Below are positions 1 through 8,441 of a stretch of DNA of 64,000 bases, in pieces (position 1 is the stretch's first letter; every line of letters starts with the position of its first letter). A program made the position numbers and the translations under genes. Under the pieces are notes generated by a model. It saw only the letters and a list, made by a program, of their open reading frames with translations. It was not told the origin of the DNA and made no database searches. This DNA is from Shewanella sediminis HAW-EB3 (lineage in GTDB: Bacteria; Pseudomonadota; Gammaproteobacteria; Enterobacterales; Shewanellaceae), in contig NC_009831.1 in assembly GCF_000018025.1 (NCBI RefSeq), positions 1,178,001 through 1,242,000 of the forward strand, in the 5' to 3' direction.

Positions 1-564
1 GATGAGTTTTCTCATATTTGCCTAGACGACAAGGTGCTACAGGCTAACGAGGCCAGTTATGTCATGTTGCATAAGCCCGTTGGAGTGGTGAGTGCGACGA
101 TAGACGATAAACACAGAACAGTGATCGACTTGTTAGAGCAAGATGATAAGGAGAGCCTGCATATCGTGGGTCGATTGGATCTCAATACATCCGGTCTGCT
201 ATTACTTACAAACGATGGGCGTTGGTCGAAGCGGTTAATGGATCCTGAGCATAAGGTAGGTAAACTTTACCGCGTCCATTTGCAGAACCCTCTGACTCCC
301 GACTATATTTCCGGGTTTGCTCAAGGTATGTATTTTGAGTTTGAAGATATTACCACCTTGCCGGCAGAGCTCGAAATTATCGATAGTTATACGGCATTAG
401 TGACGCTTTATGAGGGGCGCTACCACCAAATTAAGCGCATGTTTGGTCGCTTCCGTAACCCTGTCATAGGATTACATCGAATTTCGGTGGGCAACATAGT
501 ACTCGATAATAACTTGAAACCAGGGGAGAGTCGGGTGCTTACCCCTAAGGAGATAGCGCTGTAG
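1..564 (+). CDS. 16S rRNA pseudouridine synthase, RsuA/RluE type (5' end cut by window)
   Basis: The enzyme isomerises a uridine to pseudouridine in ribosomal RNA. The reading frame is open from base 1, so the GTG at 34 is not the real start and the N-terminal S4 RNA-binding domain lies mostly outside the window. The visible part is the catalytic domain: MLHKPVG, then GRLDLNTSGLLLLTNDG with the catalytic Asp, and EGRYHQIKRMF near the end, all typical of the RsuA/RluB/E/F branch. E. coli RsuA is about 230 residues, so roughly 40 are missing. The split between RsuA (16S) and RluE-like (23S) cannot be settled from this fragment. It ends cleanly at TAG and is followed by a 110-bp gap before a LysR-type gene. 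Confidence 0.88.
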   Translation, partial: DEFSHICLDDKVLQANEASYVMLHKPVGVVSATIDDKHRTVIDLLEQDDKESLHIVGRLDLNTSGLLLLTNDGRWSKRLMDPEHKVGKLYRVHLQNPLTPDYISGFAQGMYFEFEDITTLPAELEIIDSYTALVTLYEGRYHQIKRMFGRFRNPVIGLHRISVGNIVLDNNLKPGESRVLTPKEIAL

Positions 565-673
565 TTTCTAATAAAGTCAAAGAGATGATTTAAGGTTCAA
601 TTAATCCAGATCATTCATTTAACATATCTGATGTGCTATACCTATCACCACGAATAGGTAAATTCAATACAAA

Positions 674-1639
674 ATGACTAATCATACACTTAAGAAGATC
701 AGTGAACTGGACGTATTTTGTTTATTGGTATTTAAAATCATTTTTCAAACCGGTCATGCTAATTCGGCTGCAAAAGAGCTGAATGTCTCGGCACCTAAAA
801 TCAGTCGCTGCCTGACCATGTTGCGGACGACGTTTGATGATGAGCTATTTTATCGTCGTCAGTTAGGGTTGAAACCAACCCCGTTAGCCGAGCACCTTTA
901 TGAGCCTATCTGCCAGTTTTGCGATTCGGTGGCAAAAATCGAACAGGTGGCGTTTGAAGTCAACCATTTTGATTCAACCCCCATTCTCAATATTGCTGTG
1001 ACGCCGGGCATCATGGCGAGTCTCTCTTTAGTGTTATGCAATAATGATTCTCTGAAAAGCATAGGTAAGATCCGACTCCATCCGTGGAAGGATGACTCTG
1101 CCGAGTTGATCCACAGCGGAGGGCTGGACTTAGGGTTGGCCTTCGATAATTCGCATCATCTCGATCTCAATTTCGAACACTTAGGTACCTTAGATTCAGT
1201 TTATCTGGCAGGAAATTCCAGACATCCCATTTGGGAGCACCTTCCTCATTTGAGCTTAGATGAAATTTGTAAGCACCCTTTCCTCTATCTGGAAGGTAAG
1301 GGATTCAATGACAAGATAGATCCTCTGGAACTCTATTGCCGCCAGTCGGGAATAGAGCTTCTAAGTGTCGAAAAGGTCAAAGGTAAGGAGCAGTGGTACA
1401 GCAACTTATTAACCATGGGGAGCCTGGCTTTTGCTCCGGCGGTAGAGGCTGAAATTATTAACAATATGCCCGGGATCCGCATAGAGGAGTTACCCGAAGC
1501 AGAGATGAAGAAACTTCACGGCGATATGATGTCTCCACAATATTATTTAATAGAGAAACCGACTTCCCATCGCCGATACACAGTTGAAAGTCGAGAAATG
1601 ATAATCAATATTATTAAGGGGTTACTGACCTCTTCATGA
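674..1639 (+). CDS. LysR-type transcriptional regulator
   Basis: The 321-residue protein has an N-terminal winged helix-turn-helix at about residues 12-72 (pattern LDVFCLLVF, SAAKELNVSAPKISRCL, DELFYRR). This is followed by a LysR-type effector-binding region. Length and layout are normal for LysR regulators. The HTH is less canonical than most, but the A..L..S...S..L...FDD.LF.R spacing is kept. The gene reads in the same direction as the decaheme cytochrome 168 bp downstream, so it may regulate that gene, although LysR regulators more often face their target. The ligand cannot be inferred. The start is ATG at 674, preceded by a weak AT-rich leader. Confidence 0.85.
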   Translation: MTNHTLKKISELDVFCLLVFKIIFQTGHANSAAKELNVSAPKISRCLTMLRTTFDDELFYRRQLGLKPTPLAEHLYEPICQFCDSVAKIEQVAFEVNHFDSTPILNIAVTPGIMASLSLVLCNNDSLKSIGKIRLHPWKDDSAELIHSGGLDLGLAFDNSHHLDLNFEHLGTLDSVYLAGNSRHPIWEHLPHLSLDEICKHPFLYLEGKGFNDKIDPLELYCRQSGIELLSVEKVKGKEQWYSNLLTMGSLAFAPAVEAEIINNMPGIRIEELPEAEMKKLHGDMMSPQYYLIEKPTSHRRYTVESREMIINIIKGLLTSS

Positions 1640-1807
1640 TAATCGACTTTAATTCTACTTATCGAAATTACCTTTTGCAGATATTGAAATTACTATATCT
1701 GAATCTTCAATTGTTAATCACAAGTTAGTCACTAAATTACAACATTTTTGTCAGGTTCTTTTATATTTGTTCTACTGCGATAGCAGGAAAAACTTATATA
1801 GGGACTG

Positions 1808-4111
1808 ATGATGAAAAAATATAATGGATCCTTACTGGCCATGGCACTGATTAGTGTCATTGGCCTTACCGCGTGTGATGGCGATGATGGTAAAGATGGT
1901 GCTCCGGGAGATCCTGGAACACCGGGGACTCCGGGAACTCCGGGATTACCTGCAGGCTCATTTACTAACACTGTAAACTCGGCAGCTGATTTTGTACTGA
2001 CCTTAGCGCCAGCCGATATCGTTGTTGTTGGAACTGAAGATTTCTCACTCAAATTCACCGTTACCGGTAAAAACAGTAAAGGTGAAGCTGTACCTTTTGT
2101 TGGGTTAGATAAAGTTGCGCTATACGTGACTAATCAGACCGTTAATACCACTGATACCGGTGCCCCCATGCTATGGGCCAACAATGCCCTAACCAATGAA
2201 TTTGGCTCAAGCATGTACTGTACACCAACAGGTAAGGCCACAGCTCGTGGTGGTGCAGAAGTGGATGCATGTACCTTAGTTGAAGACGCTGAAAACCCAG
2301 GTACTTATACCGGCTCATGGGTGCATGACGGTAATGCACCCGTCGTATTGGCCGCCGGCGATCCAAATACTCTCTATCGAGTCATGATCCGCTCATATAA
2401 TGTGGTCGACAGTCAAGGCGAAGGGATCTCCGATAAGTTACTCTCTACTCCCCTTGATTTTAACCCATCCACCGGCGAGCTCGCCGTTTCAACAAAGGAT
2501 ATCGTTTCCAACGCAGCCTGCATCAAGTGTCACACTCAGATGGATGGTTATGGAGAAGGTGATGTGCGTATCGCTAATATCGGTGCTCACCATAACTATC
2601 AAAAAGTTGAAAACTGTATCACCTGTCATAACCCTGCGTACGCGGGTGGACAAGACGATCCCGAGAAAGGCTTTAACGCCAACTTCAATGCGATGATCCA
2701 TACCATACATAAGGGTCATCATTTCGGTGACGAGCTTGTTGGTGAGGCGAAAGAGGAGTTTGGTGAAATAGGCTTCCCAAGTGAACTCAACGAATGTACT
2801 ACCTGTCATGATGGCGCATCGGGCTGGAATGATAATGTCTACGCCGAAGCGTGTCAGGGATGTCATATGGATGTCGATTTCACAACCGGTGAAAATCACC
2901 TGGGTATCGTTCCCGGAAGTGACGCAGCCTGTTCAGGTTGTCATGGTGCTGGTAGTCTGAGTCCTATACAGGCGCACAACGTGGGTATACGTGCGATGGC
3001 AACAGACTCGATTGAGATTGCCGTTAGTTCTGTCTCATATACTGAAAATGTGTCACCCATTGAAGATGAAATCGTTGTTACTTTCGATGTGACGGTTGAT
3101 GGTGCTCCAGTTGCCGATGGCTTCGAGTTCACTGAGTTCACTAAGTATGACGAGATGAAGACCGGCTGGGTTGATACTGACGGCACTTACTACGGTAGCG
3201 CATCAGTCAATCTTAATGGTACAGCGGCTGCCGGTGGCAAGTTGGTTGTGACTCAAACCGCCGAATATAACTTGGGTGGCAAGAGCATTGCCATTACACC
3301 ACGTTTCTCTGTGTGTACTGACTCGAAAGGCATGATGGTTGCCTGCTTAGATGGCAGCGGTGAAGCCCAGTATGACATCGGCTATGTTGCCGTCACTATG
3401 GATGCAGCTTATTGGAACCTTGCTAATGCCGATGGCAGCGGGGCAACCATTGCCCGTCAAAGTGATCCGCTACGCATGACGGCCGATGAAGCTAAGTGTA
3501 ATACTTGTCATACGTCGCTGGGTATTGCTAAACACTATGGTAACGAGCGCTTCGACCAATGTGTAGGTTGTCACAATAATACATGGGGTGGCTCATATCA
3601 TGTCGGTGTTGAGTACAAGAGTGATGAGGTTGACGCCGATGGTAATCCTATCTTCAAGCCAGTTGAAGGTCTGACTTACCACACTCGTGACCTGTTCGCT
3701 GTTGCACACCGTTTCCATACGGGTCTTTGGGATGACAACAGAGGCTTCCCTGCAATACATCTTAATTCAGATATGGAAACATTAGGTTTCCCAGCCGTTG
3801 AGACTCAATGTAGTGCATGTCATAAAGATGGTGTTAACTTGTTCGCTGCCGACGGTGGGTTAACTTCCGGTAAGCGTGCTATCGCAGTCGATGGTGGTGC
3901 AACCATGTTTATCTCACCTGTCGCAGAAGCTTGCCGTACTTGTCACGCTCACTCAGGACCTGCAGCTCTGGCTCACTTCAAGAGCAATGGTGCGATTGTA
4001 GAAGGTGAAGCGGTTGCTACCTCGGCTCTACCTGTTGAGTCTTGCTCAACTTGTCATGGCGAAGGTAAGACCTATGGTATCGACAAGATGCATGCGGGGG
4101 GGGCTCACTAG
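1808..4111 (+). CDS. OmcA/MtrC-family decaheme c-type cytochrome, outer-membrane lipoprotein
   Basis: This is a probable cell-surface electron-transfer protein for extracellular reduction. The 767-residue product starts with a lipoprotein signal peptide and lipobox LTAC (Cys at about residue 23). Eight Gly-X-Y collagen-like triplets follow directly. Ten CXXCH heme sites are visible: five between residues 238 and about 380 and five between 564 and about 750. This is the two-pentaheme arrangement of MtrC, MtrF and OmcA, separated by beta-rich domains. Cysteine pairs C-X16-C (around residue 140) and C-X9-C (around residue 505) could form the disulfides seen in the split-barrel domains of this family. 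No MtrA/MtrB-like partners are adjacent. Two successive hairpin terminators follow. The start is one of two adjacent ATGs (1808 or 1811) behind AGGG. Confidence 0.93.
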   Translation: MMKKYNGSLLAMALISVIGLTACDGDDGKDGAPGDPGTPGTPGTPGLPAGSFTNTVNSAADFVLTLAPADIVVVGTEDFSLKFTVTGKNSKGEAVPFVGLDKVALYVTNQTVNTTDTGAPMLWANNALTNEFGSSMYCTPTGKATARGGAEVDACTLVEDAENPGTYTGSWVHDGNAPVVLAAGDPNTLYRVMIRSYNVVDSQGEGISDKLLSTPLDFNPSTGELAVSTKDIVSNAACIKCHTQMDGYGEGDVRIANIGAHHNYQKVENCITCHNPAYAGGQDDPEKGFNANFNAMIHTIHKGHHFGDELVGEAKEEFGEIGFPSELNECTTCHDGASGWNDNVYAEACQGCHMDVDFTTGENHLGIVPGSDAACSGCHGAGSLSPIQAHNVGIRAMATDSIEIAVSSVSYTENVSPIEDEIVVTFDVTVDGAPVADGFEFTEFTKYDEMKTGWVDTDGTYYGSASVNLNGTAAAGGKLVVTQTAEYNLGGKSIAITPRFSVCTDSKGMMVACLDGSGEAQYDIGYVAVTMDAAYWNLANADGSGATIARQSDPLRMTADEAKCNTCHTSLGIAKHYGNERFDQCVGCHNNTWGGSYHVGVEYKSDEVDADGNPIFKPVEGLTYHTRDLFAVAHRFHTGLWDDNRGFPAIHLNSDMETLGFPAVETQCSACHKDGVNLFAADGGLTSGKRAIAVDGGATMFISPVAEACRTCHAHSGPAALAHFKSNGAIVEGEAVATSALPVESCSTCHGEGKTYGIDKMHAGGAH

Positions 4112-4134
4112 ATACTAATATAATATTTCACCCT

Positions 4135-4169
4135 CTGTGGGATCATCCCTGCATCCCACAGATTTTTTT
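4135..4169 (+). terminator. Rho-independent terminator after decaheme cytochrome
   Basis: A perfect 9-bp stem CTGTGGGAT / ATCCCACAG with a 9-base loop is followed by a run of seven Ts. It begins 24 bp after the cytochrome stop codon. Confidence 0.9.
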
Positions 4170-4203
4170 AAGTGGCATTTTGTTAACAGATCTTTGTTGA
4201 TTT

Positions 4204-4228
4204 TGGGGCCTTTAGGGCCCCATTTTTT
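4204..4228 (+). terminator. Second hairpin terminator
   Basis: The stem TGGGGCC / GGCCCCA with a 5-base loop is followed by six Ts. It lies 35 bp beyond the first terminator and would insulate the long region upstream of the acetate transporter. Confidence 0.75.
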
Positions 4229-4925
4229 ATCAACTTGATACCGCCTTGTAACTGCTTTGAGTGTTTCTGTGGCCCGCTAACATAGTGGTTCATAACATCT
4301 TTTTTTCATTTGTTCGGATTCATTGTTTTTGCTGGACTCTATAGATCCAGACGAAAGCATGTGAGTTTTACTCAATAGAGATCCTATTTAACGATTTTGA
4401 GACCTTGCTCTCAATAAATCGGGTATTTGTGAACCTGGTTCTTAAGGCGTGCTGTTTAGATAGTTTAGGGAGTTTGCATGTTATATCGAATATCGCATTA
4501 CTGCGTGCCTGGTCACGCTTATTGGTGTTTGCGTGACTTGAGTCGACTCTTTGTCGTGGCAAGGTTTCAGGTCTAATACTCGCAATCTATTAACTCTTTG
4601 AAATAAATTAGTTTTCTGGTGTGTGGCCGTTTTCCCATTTATTTTGCGAATAAGCGTTTAACATGAATAAATTCATTCTTAATAGCTTTGTAATCAGTGC
4701 GTTATCGTATTTTACTCCTGCATTTGTTAATAGGTACATCGATTATTATCCGTCTTAATCACGCAGCTGTTTACTCGTTTGATATGTTAAATCCCTTCCT
4801 CTAGAATGCGCCGCGCATGATTTATGTCCAGATCACTTCAATATGCGGACCTACGTAAATAGTTAGGTGATTTGGATATATTTTTAATAATTAATTCTGT
4901 TGGAAAATTCCTGTAGGGGAAATCG
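4229..4925. other. Long intergenic region upstream of satP
   Basis: About 700 bp carry no gene that I can recognise on either strand. A reverse-strand frame of 64 codons (4368-4562) has no recognisable protein and no good ribosome site. The last 150 bp are AT-rich and probably hold the promoter of the acetate transporter, whose ribosome site is GTAGGGG just before the ATG. No riboswitch or tRNA fold was recognised. Confidence 0.4.
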
Positions 4926-5537
4926 ATGTCGACGAAACTAGCTAACCCAGCACCATTAGGCCTTATGGGCTTCGGTATGACTACCGTACTATTAAACATT
5001 CACAATGCGGGTTTCTTCCCAATTGATTCTATGATCCTGGCAATGGGAATTTTCTACGGTGGCTTAAGCCAGGTAATCGTTGGCTGCATGTGCTTTAAGC
5101 GTGGTGATACATTTGGCACTACCGCTTTCACCTCATATGGCTTGTTCTGGTTAACACTTGTTGGCTTACTCGTATTGCCTAAGATGGGACTGGCAGCTGC
5201 AAGCCCAGCAGGTTTCATGGGCTGGTATTTGACACTATGGGGTATCTTTACTGCGTTTATGTTTGTCGGCTCACTACGTTACCCACGCGCCAAGCAGGTT
5301 GTATTTGGTTCATTAACGATTTTGTTCTTTCTTTTGGCGGCCAGAGATTTTACCGGCAGCGAGCTTATCGGTACTATCGCCGGTTTCGAAGGTATCTTCT
5401 GTGGTGCAAGCGCTATCTACTTCGCCATGGCACAGGTGTTGAATGCCGAATATGGCCGCACTATTTTGCCTGTTGGTGAACTAGCGCCGAAGGCGGTTCA
5501 GCCTTTTCAAGCTGAAGCTCATCTAAAAGTCGCTTAA
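4926..5537 (+). CDS. satP: Acetate/succinate uptake transporter, GPR1/FUN34/YaaH family
   Basis: This is a small inner-membrane acetate transporter. The family signature [14 protein letters not shown] lies at residues 7-20, and six hydrophobic segments follow, as in E. coli SatP. The length of 203 residues is close to the E. coli protein (188). The start at ATG 4926 is supported by TAGGGG eight bases upstream. The gene stands alone after a long leader, faces a POT-type transporter gene and shares a bidirectional terminator with it. Acetate export or uptake fits an organism that makes acetate during anaerobic respiration; this is inference. Confidence 0.92.
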   Translation: MSTKLANPAPLGLMGFGMTTVLLNIHNAGFFPIDSMILAMGIFYGGLSQVIVGCMCFKRGDTFGTTAFTSYGLFWLTLVGLLVLPKMGLAAASPAGFMGWYLTLWGIFTAFMFVGSLRYPRAKQVVFGSLTILFFLLAARDFTGSELIGTIAGFEGIFCGASAIYFAMAQVLNAEYGRTILPVGELAPKAVQPFQAEAHLKVA

Positions 5538-5571
5538 TTCGTTGCTTTATACCGATGGGGATTAGATTCAA

Positions 5572-5604
5572 AAAAAAGGCTGACACTTGATGTCAGCCTT
5601 TTTT
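5572..5604. terminator. Bidirectional terminator between satP and POT transporter
   Basis: A 14-bp A/T-flanked stem AAAAAAGGCTGACA / TGTCAGCCTTTTTT with a 5-base loop lies between two convergent genes. It has a T-run on either strand. Confidence 0.93.
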
Positions 5605-5638
5605 GTTTTAACTGTCTCGTCCTGAGATAAGTTAACTA

Positions 5639-7171
5639 TTAAGCTCGTTGCAGTTTCAGCAACCACTTTCCATATAGATAGATCCCCACGGCAGATATGG
5701 TGCCAATTGCAGCAATGATGTACCAGGCCATACCTATGTTATGGGTGTTATATAACAAGGTCGTCAGCTCTTGAGCTGGTTCGCCGGTATAGGCGACCAA
5801 TGTACTGAAGGCCTCACCCTGCGGGATGGCACTCACCTCGGCAGCACTCATGCCACGCTCTGACAATAGATCCAGAGAGAAGATCTCTTTCGAGGCATAC
5901 ATCTCATAGAGTTTAGGACCAAAATAGCCTTCAAGTGTCCAGCCGATGCCCTGGGGTAACATGACAAAGCCAAGATACATGGCTTTCTTGCCTTCCGGTG
6001 CAATGTTACCCATAAACTCATTCTTCTTGGGGCTGATCATCATCTCACCAAAAGAGAACATGGCAATGGCCAGTACTATCATCCAGGCCGCATTGGTTGC
6101 ACCCACTAACACGAAGGCGAAAATACTCAGCAGACAGCCACCAAGCATAGCAGTGGTGATGCGGTATTTAGCGGTTAATGCCGCGACCAGGAAGCAGGTC
6201 GTCATGATCATACCCGCATTGAGGTTGAGCATGCCTTCCGGCATCACCTTAGTTCCTGTGTTGTCCAGTCCCAGCCAAAATTGGAAGAAACCATTTGAGG
6301 TGCCCTCCGGACCAAACAGGGATGTGACGATGACGCTGGTGTCGACCCATTCGGCGATATGGATTGGGAGTACATCGAAGAGTGAATTAAACAGGAACCA
6401 GAAACCGGCAAATACCAGCATATAGTAGATAACCACCGGCTTTTTAAGCTCATGCAGTGCATCTCGCCACAGTGCCTGTTGCTGAATTTCACCGGATTTT
6501 ATTTTGCGGTTGCGCTCCAATCGCTCCTCTTTTCCCGGCTCTTTATAGGCGAGTAGAAAGAGGAAGTTGAAGGAGATTATCGCCGCACAAGCGTAGAAGA
6601 CATTATCCCAGGAAAGTTGGCGCATATGCACGGCAACCAGAGGACCAAGGAAGCCACCAATATTGACCACCTGATAGAAGATGCCCCAAGCCATGGAGGT
6701 GTTCTGTCTGCCTGTGGAAAGTACCAGGGTTCCCTGAATACCGGGTTTAAAAATACCAGTACCTCCAGCGAGTAATATGGCACCGAACAGGAAACCATAG
6801 AAGCTAGGGAAGAAGGCCATCACTAAATAGCCGGAGATCTTGATTAAGGTGGAGGCAAAGATGGTCTCTTTATAACCGACTCTATCGGAGATCCCGCCGG
6901 TAAATACCGGGACAAAGGTCTGCATCATGGCCCAGAGAGCGATAATGATACCGTAGTCGTTCAGGCTTATTCCTAAGCCACCCTCAGAAACTGGTGCTTT
7001 AGCATAAAGACCGGCACTGGCTTTTACGCCGTAGTAAGCAATTCGCTCAACGAGCTCCATGCCGCCGACAATCCAGAAAATGTAACTTAAGCTGGCAATG
7101 GAGGCCCACATACCCAGCTGCTTGACTTCTCGCAGGTCATTACCTGCGTAAGCATCTTTTGAGTCGCTCAT
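5639..7171 (-). CDS. POT/PTR-family proton-coupled transporter (peptide-transporter-like MFS)
   Basis: This is a 510-residue inner-membrane transporter with about 12 or more hydrophobic segments. The POT signature ExxER is present as E39-L-V-E42-R43 followed by AYYG. A GGTGIFKPGIQG segment, also typical of the family, lies near residue 135. E. coli Dtp proteins are about 490-500 residues. Family members carry di- and tripeptides with protons, but some carry other solutes and the substrate here is not shown. The gene is a single transcription unit facing satP, with a 490-bp upstream region. I am confident of the superfamily and moderately confident of peptide transport. Confidence 0.82.
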   Translation of the reverse strand: MSDSKDAYAGNDLREVKQLGMWASIASLSYIFWIVGGMELVERIAYYGVKASAGLYAKAPVSEGGLGISLNDYGIIIALWAMMQTFVPVFTGGISDRVGYKETIFASTLIKISGYLVMAFFPSFYGFLFGAILLAGGTGIFKPGIQGTLVLSTGRQNTSMAWGIFYQVVNIGGFLGPLVAVHMRQLSWDNVFYACAAIISFNFLFLLAYKEPGKEERLERNRKIKSGEIQQQALWRDALHELKKPVVIYYMLVFAGFWFLFNSLFDVLPIHIAEWVDTSVIVTSLFGPEGTSNGFFQFWLGLDNTGTKVMPEGMLNLNAGMIMTTCFLVAALTAKYRITTAMLGGCLLSIFAFVLVGATNAAWMIVLAIAMFSFGEMMISPKKNEFMGNIAPEGKKAMYLGFVMLPQGIGWTLEGYFGPKLYEMYASKEIFSLDLLSERGMSAAEVSAIPQGEAFSTLVAYTGEPAQELTTLLYNTHNIGMAWYIIAAIGTISAVGIYLYGKWLLKLQRA

Positions 7172-7660
7172 ACCCTTCCTTCAAATATTATATTATTTAT
7201 AATTATTGGTTTTATTTTAAATGTTCGTGGTAATTACGATTATTCAGATTACCGGAACGTTAATGATTGCTGCCGACACTTTACCTAATTTGGTGAAAAA
7301 CACCAAAGTGAATATAGATATTTAAACAGAGTTTATGTTTCAGCACTTTTATCGTTTTTGTCTTAGCACCGCAGGAAGAGCTTAAATATCGCAGGTTATG
7401 TGCCATACAGATAGGTTTAAATTGAAAAGTGTTCGTTCCTCTTTATAGTGTTGAAAATTAATATTTAACCCGTTTAACTGCTTGTATTAAAGTTAGTTTT
7501 GATTTGATTGTTAGGTTTCTATGGCTTTGGTGATTAACTTGGGAACATCTTGATTATGATGTATGTTTGACCTGTATATGAGAAATGGAACCAAAATCAA
7601 TACGATGAGAAGATATCTCCATTTGGTTTAGTGTGACTAACTGAGAGGAAAGATTAAACG
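7172..7660. other. Intergenic region between divergent POT and GNAT genes
   Basis: No gene, RNA or strong hairpin was recognised. It is AT-rich, lies between two divergent genes and presumably contains both promoters. Confidence 0.4.
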
Positions 7661-8221
7661 ATGGAAGAGACTAAAGTTGAAATTCGCCTCATTGTGGAGC
7701 GAGAGCTCGAGCAATTCTTTGCCTATTTGAGTGAGCAATTATCAGAGAATGGACAGGGCGATGGCCCGCTTTTTCAGCCTATGTCCCGGCGCTCTACAGG
7801 TTTAACCACTGAGATGGAGCAGCGCTTCACGTCAGGAATGACCGTCGATTTCCCACAATCTGGCTGGCGACGAGTCTGGGGAGCATTCGATAAGCATGGA
7901 GTCATCATGGGTCATATCGATCTTCGTGGTCATCCGGAGGCCCACACGCAGCACAGGGCCTTGCTTGGCATGGGCGTACATCGAGATGCCAGACGCATGG
8001 GATTGGGTCAAAAACTGATAAGAACCGTCAAACAGTGGGCTAAAGATGAAGCCGGAATCGAGTGGATCGATCTCTGGGTGCTATCCGAAAACTTGCCTGC
8101 TGTCGGTCTCTATCAAGCGACGGGTTTTATCAAAAATGGTGAGCTTGAAGATATGTTCAGGATAGATACCCGCTCCTATGCATTTACACGAATGAGCCTT
8201 CGCCTGAGAGGTGAGCATTGA
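7661..8221 (+). CDS. GNAT-family N-acetyltransferase
   Basis: The 186-residue protein carries the acetyl-CoA binding motif A as VHRDARRMGLGQKLI (R-x-x-G-x-G/A pattern). The C-terminal NLPAVGLYQATGF segment is typical of RimI-like GNAT enzymes. The N-terminal 60 residues are unlike common GNATs and may bind the acceptor. The start at ATG 7661 has GAGAGGAAAG upstream. It stands alone; the acceptor is unknown. Confidence 0.87.
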   Translation: MEETKVEIRLIVERELEQFFAYLSEQLSENGQGDGPLFQPMSRRSTGLTTEMEQRFTSGMTVDFPQSGWRRVWGAFDKHGVIMGHIDLRGHPEAHTQHRALLGMGVHRDARRMGLGQKLIRTVKQWAKDEAGIEWIDLWVLSENLPAVGLYQATGFIKNGELEDMFRIDTRSYAFTRMSLRLRGEH

Positions 8222-8283
8222 TTTTAAACGATATGATTTTATTTTTACTGTCTATACCCATGAAAATGAAAGGTTTTGCTGGC

Positions 8284-8306
8284 AAGTGTAAACAACGTTT
8301 ACACTT
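8284..8306. repeat. Perfect 10-bp inverted repeat (operator or weak terminator)
   Basis: AAGTGTAAAC and GTTTACACTT are separated by AAC and followed by four Ts. It sits between the acetyltransferase stop and the poly-HAMP receptor gene. It could be a weak terminator of the first or an operator of the second; the sequence alone does not decide. Confidence 0.5.
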
Positions 8307-8441
8307 TTAATAAACCTAAATGATTAATCTTTTCAATTGAATTGTTAAGTCTTGACCTATACTTGCTAGCTATCGAGGTTAAACAGGGATCTTATGGAAG
8401 TTCAGATCCTTTTTTTATGGTGTCAGCAAAGGAGGCTAGCC

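Noticed and set aside
1732..2058. Reverse-strand frame with Pro-Gly-Val repeats
   Set aside because: It is the antisense of the collagen-like segment of the decaheme cytochrome; the repeat is a by-product of the GXY codons.
4368..4562. 64-codon reverse-strand frame upstream of satP
   Set aside because: No ribosome site and no recognisable protein. Both strands are open here by composition.
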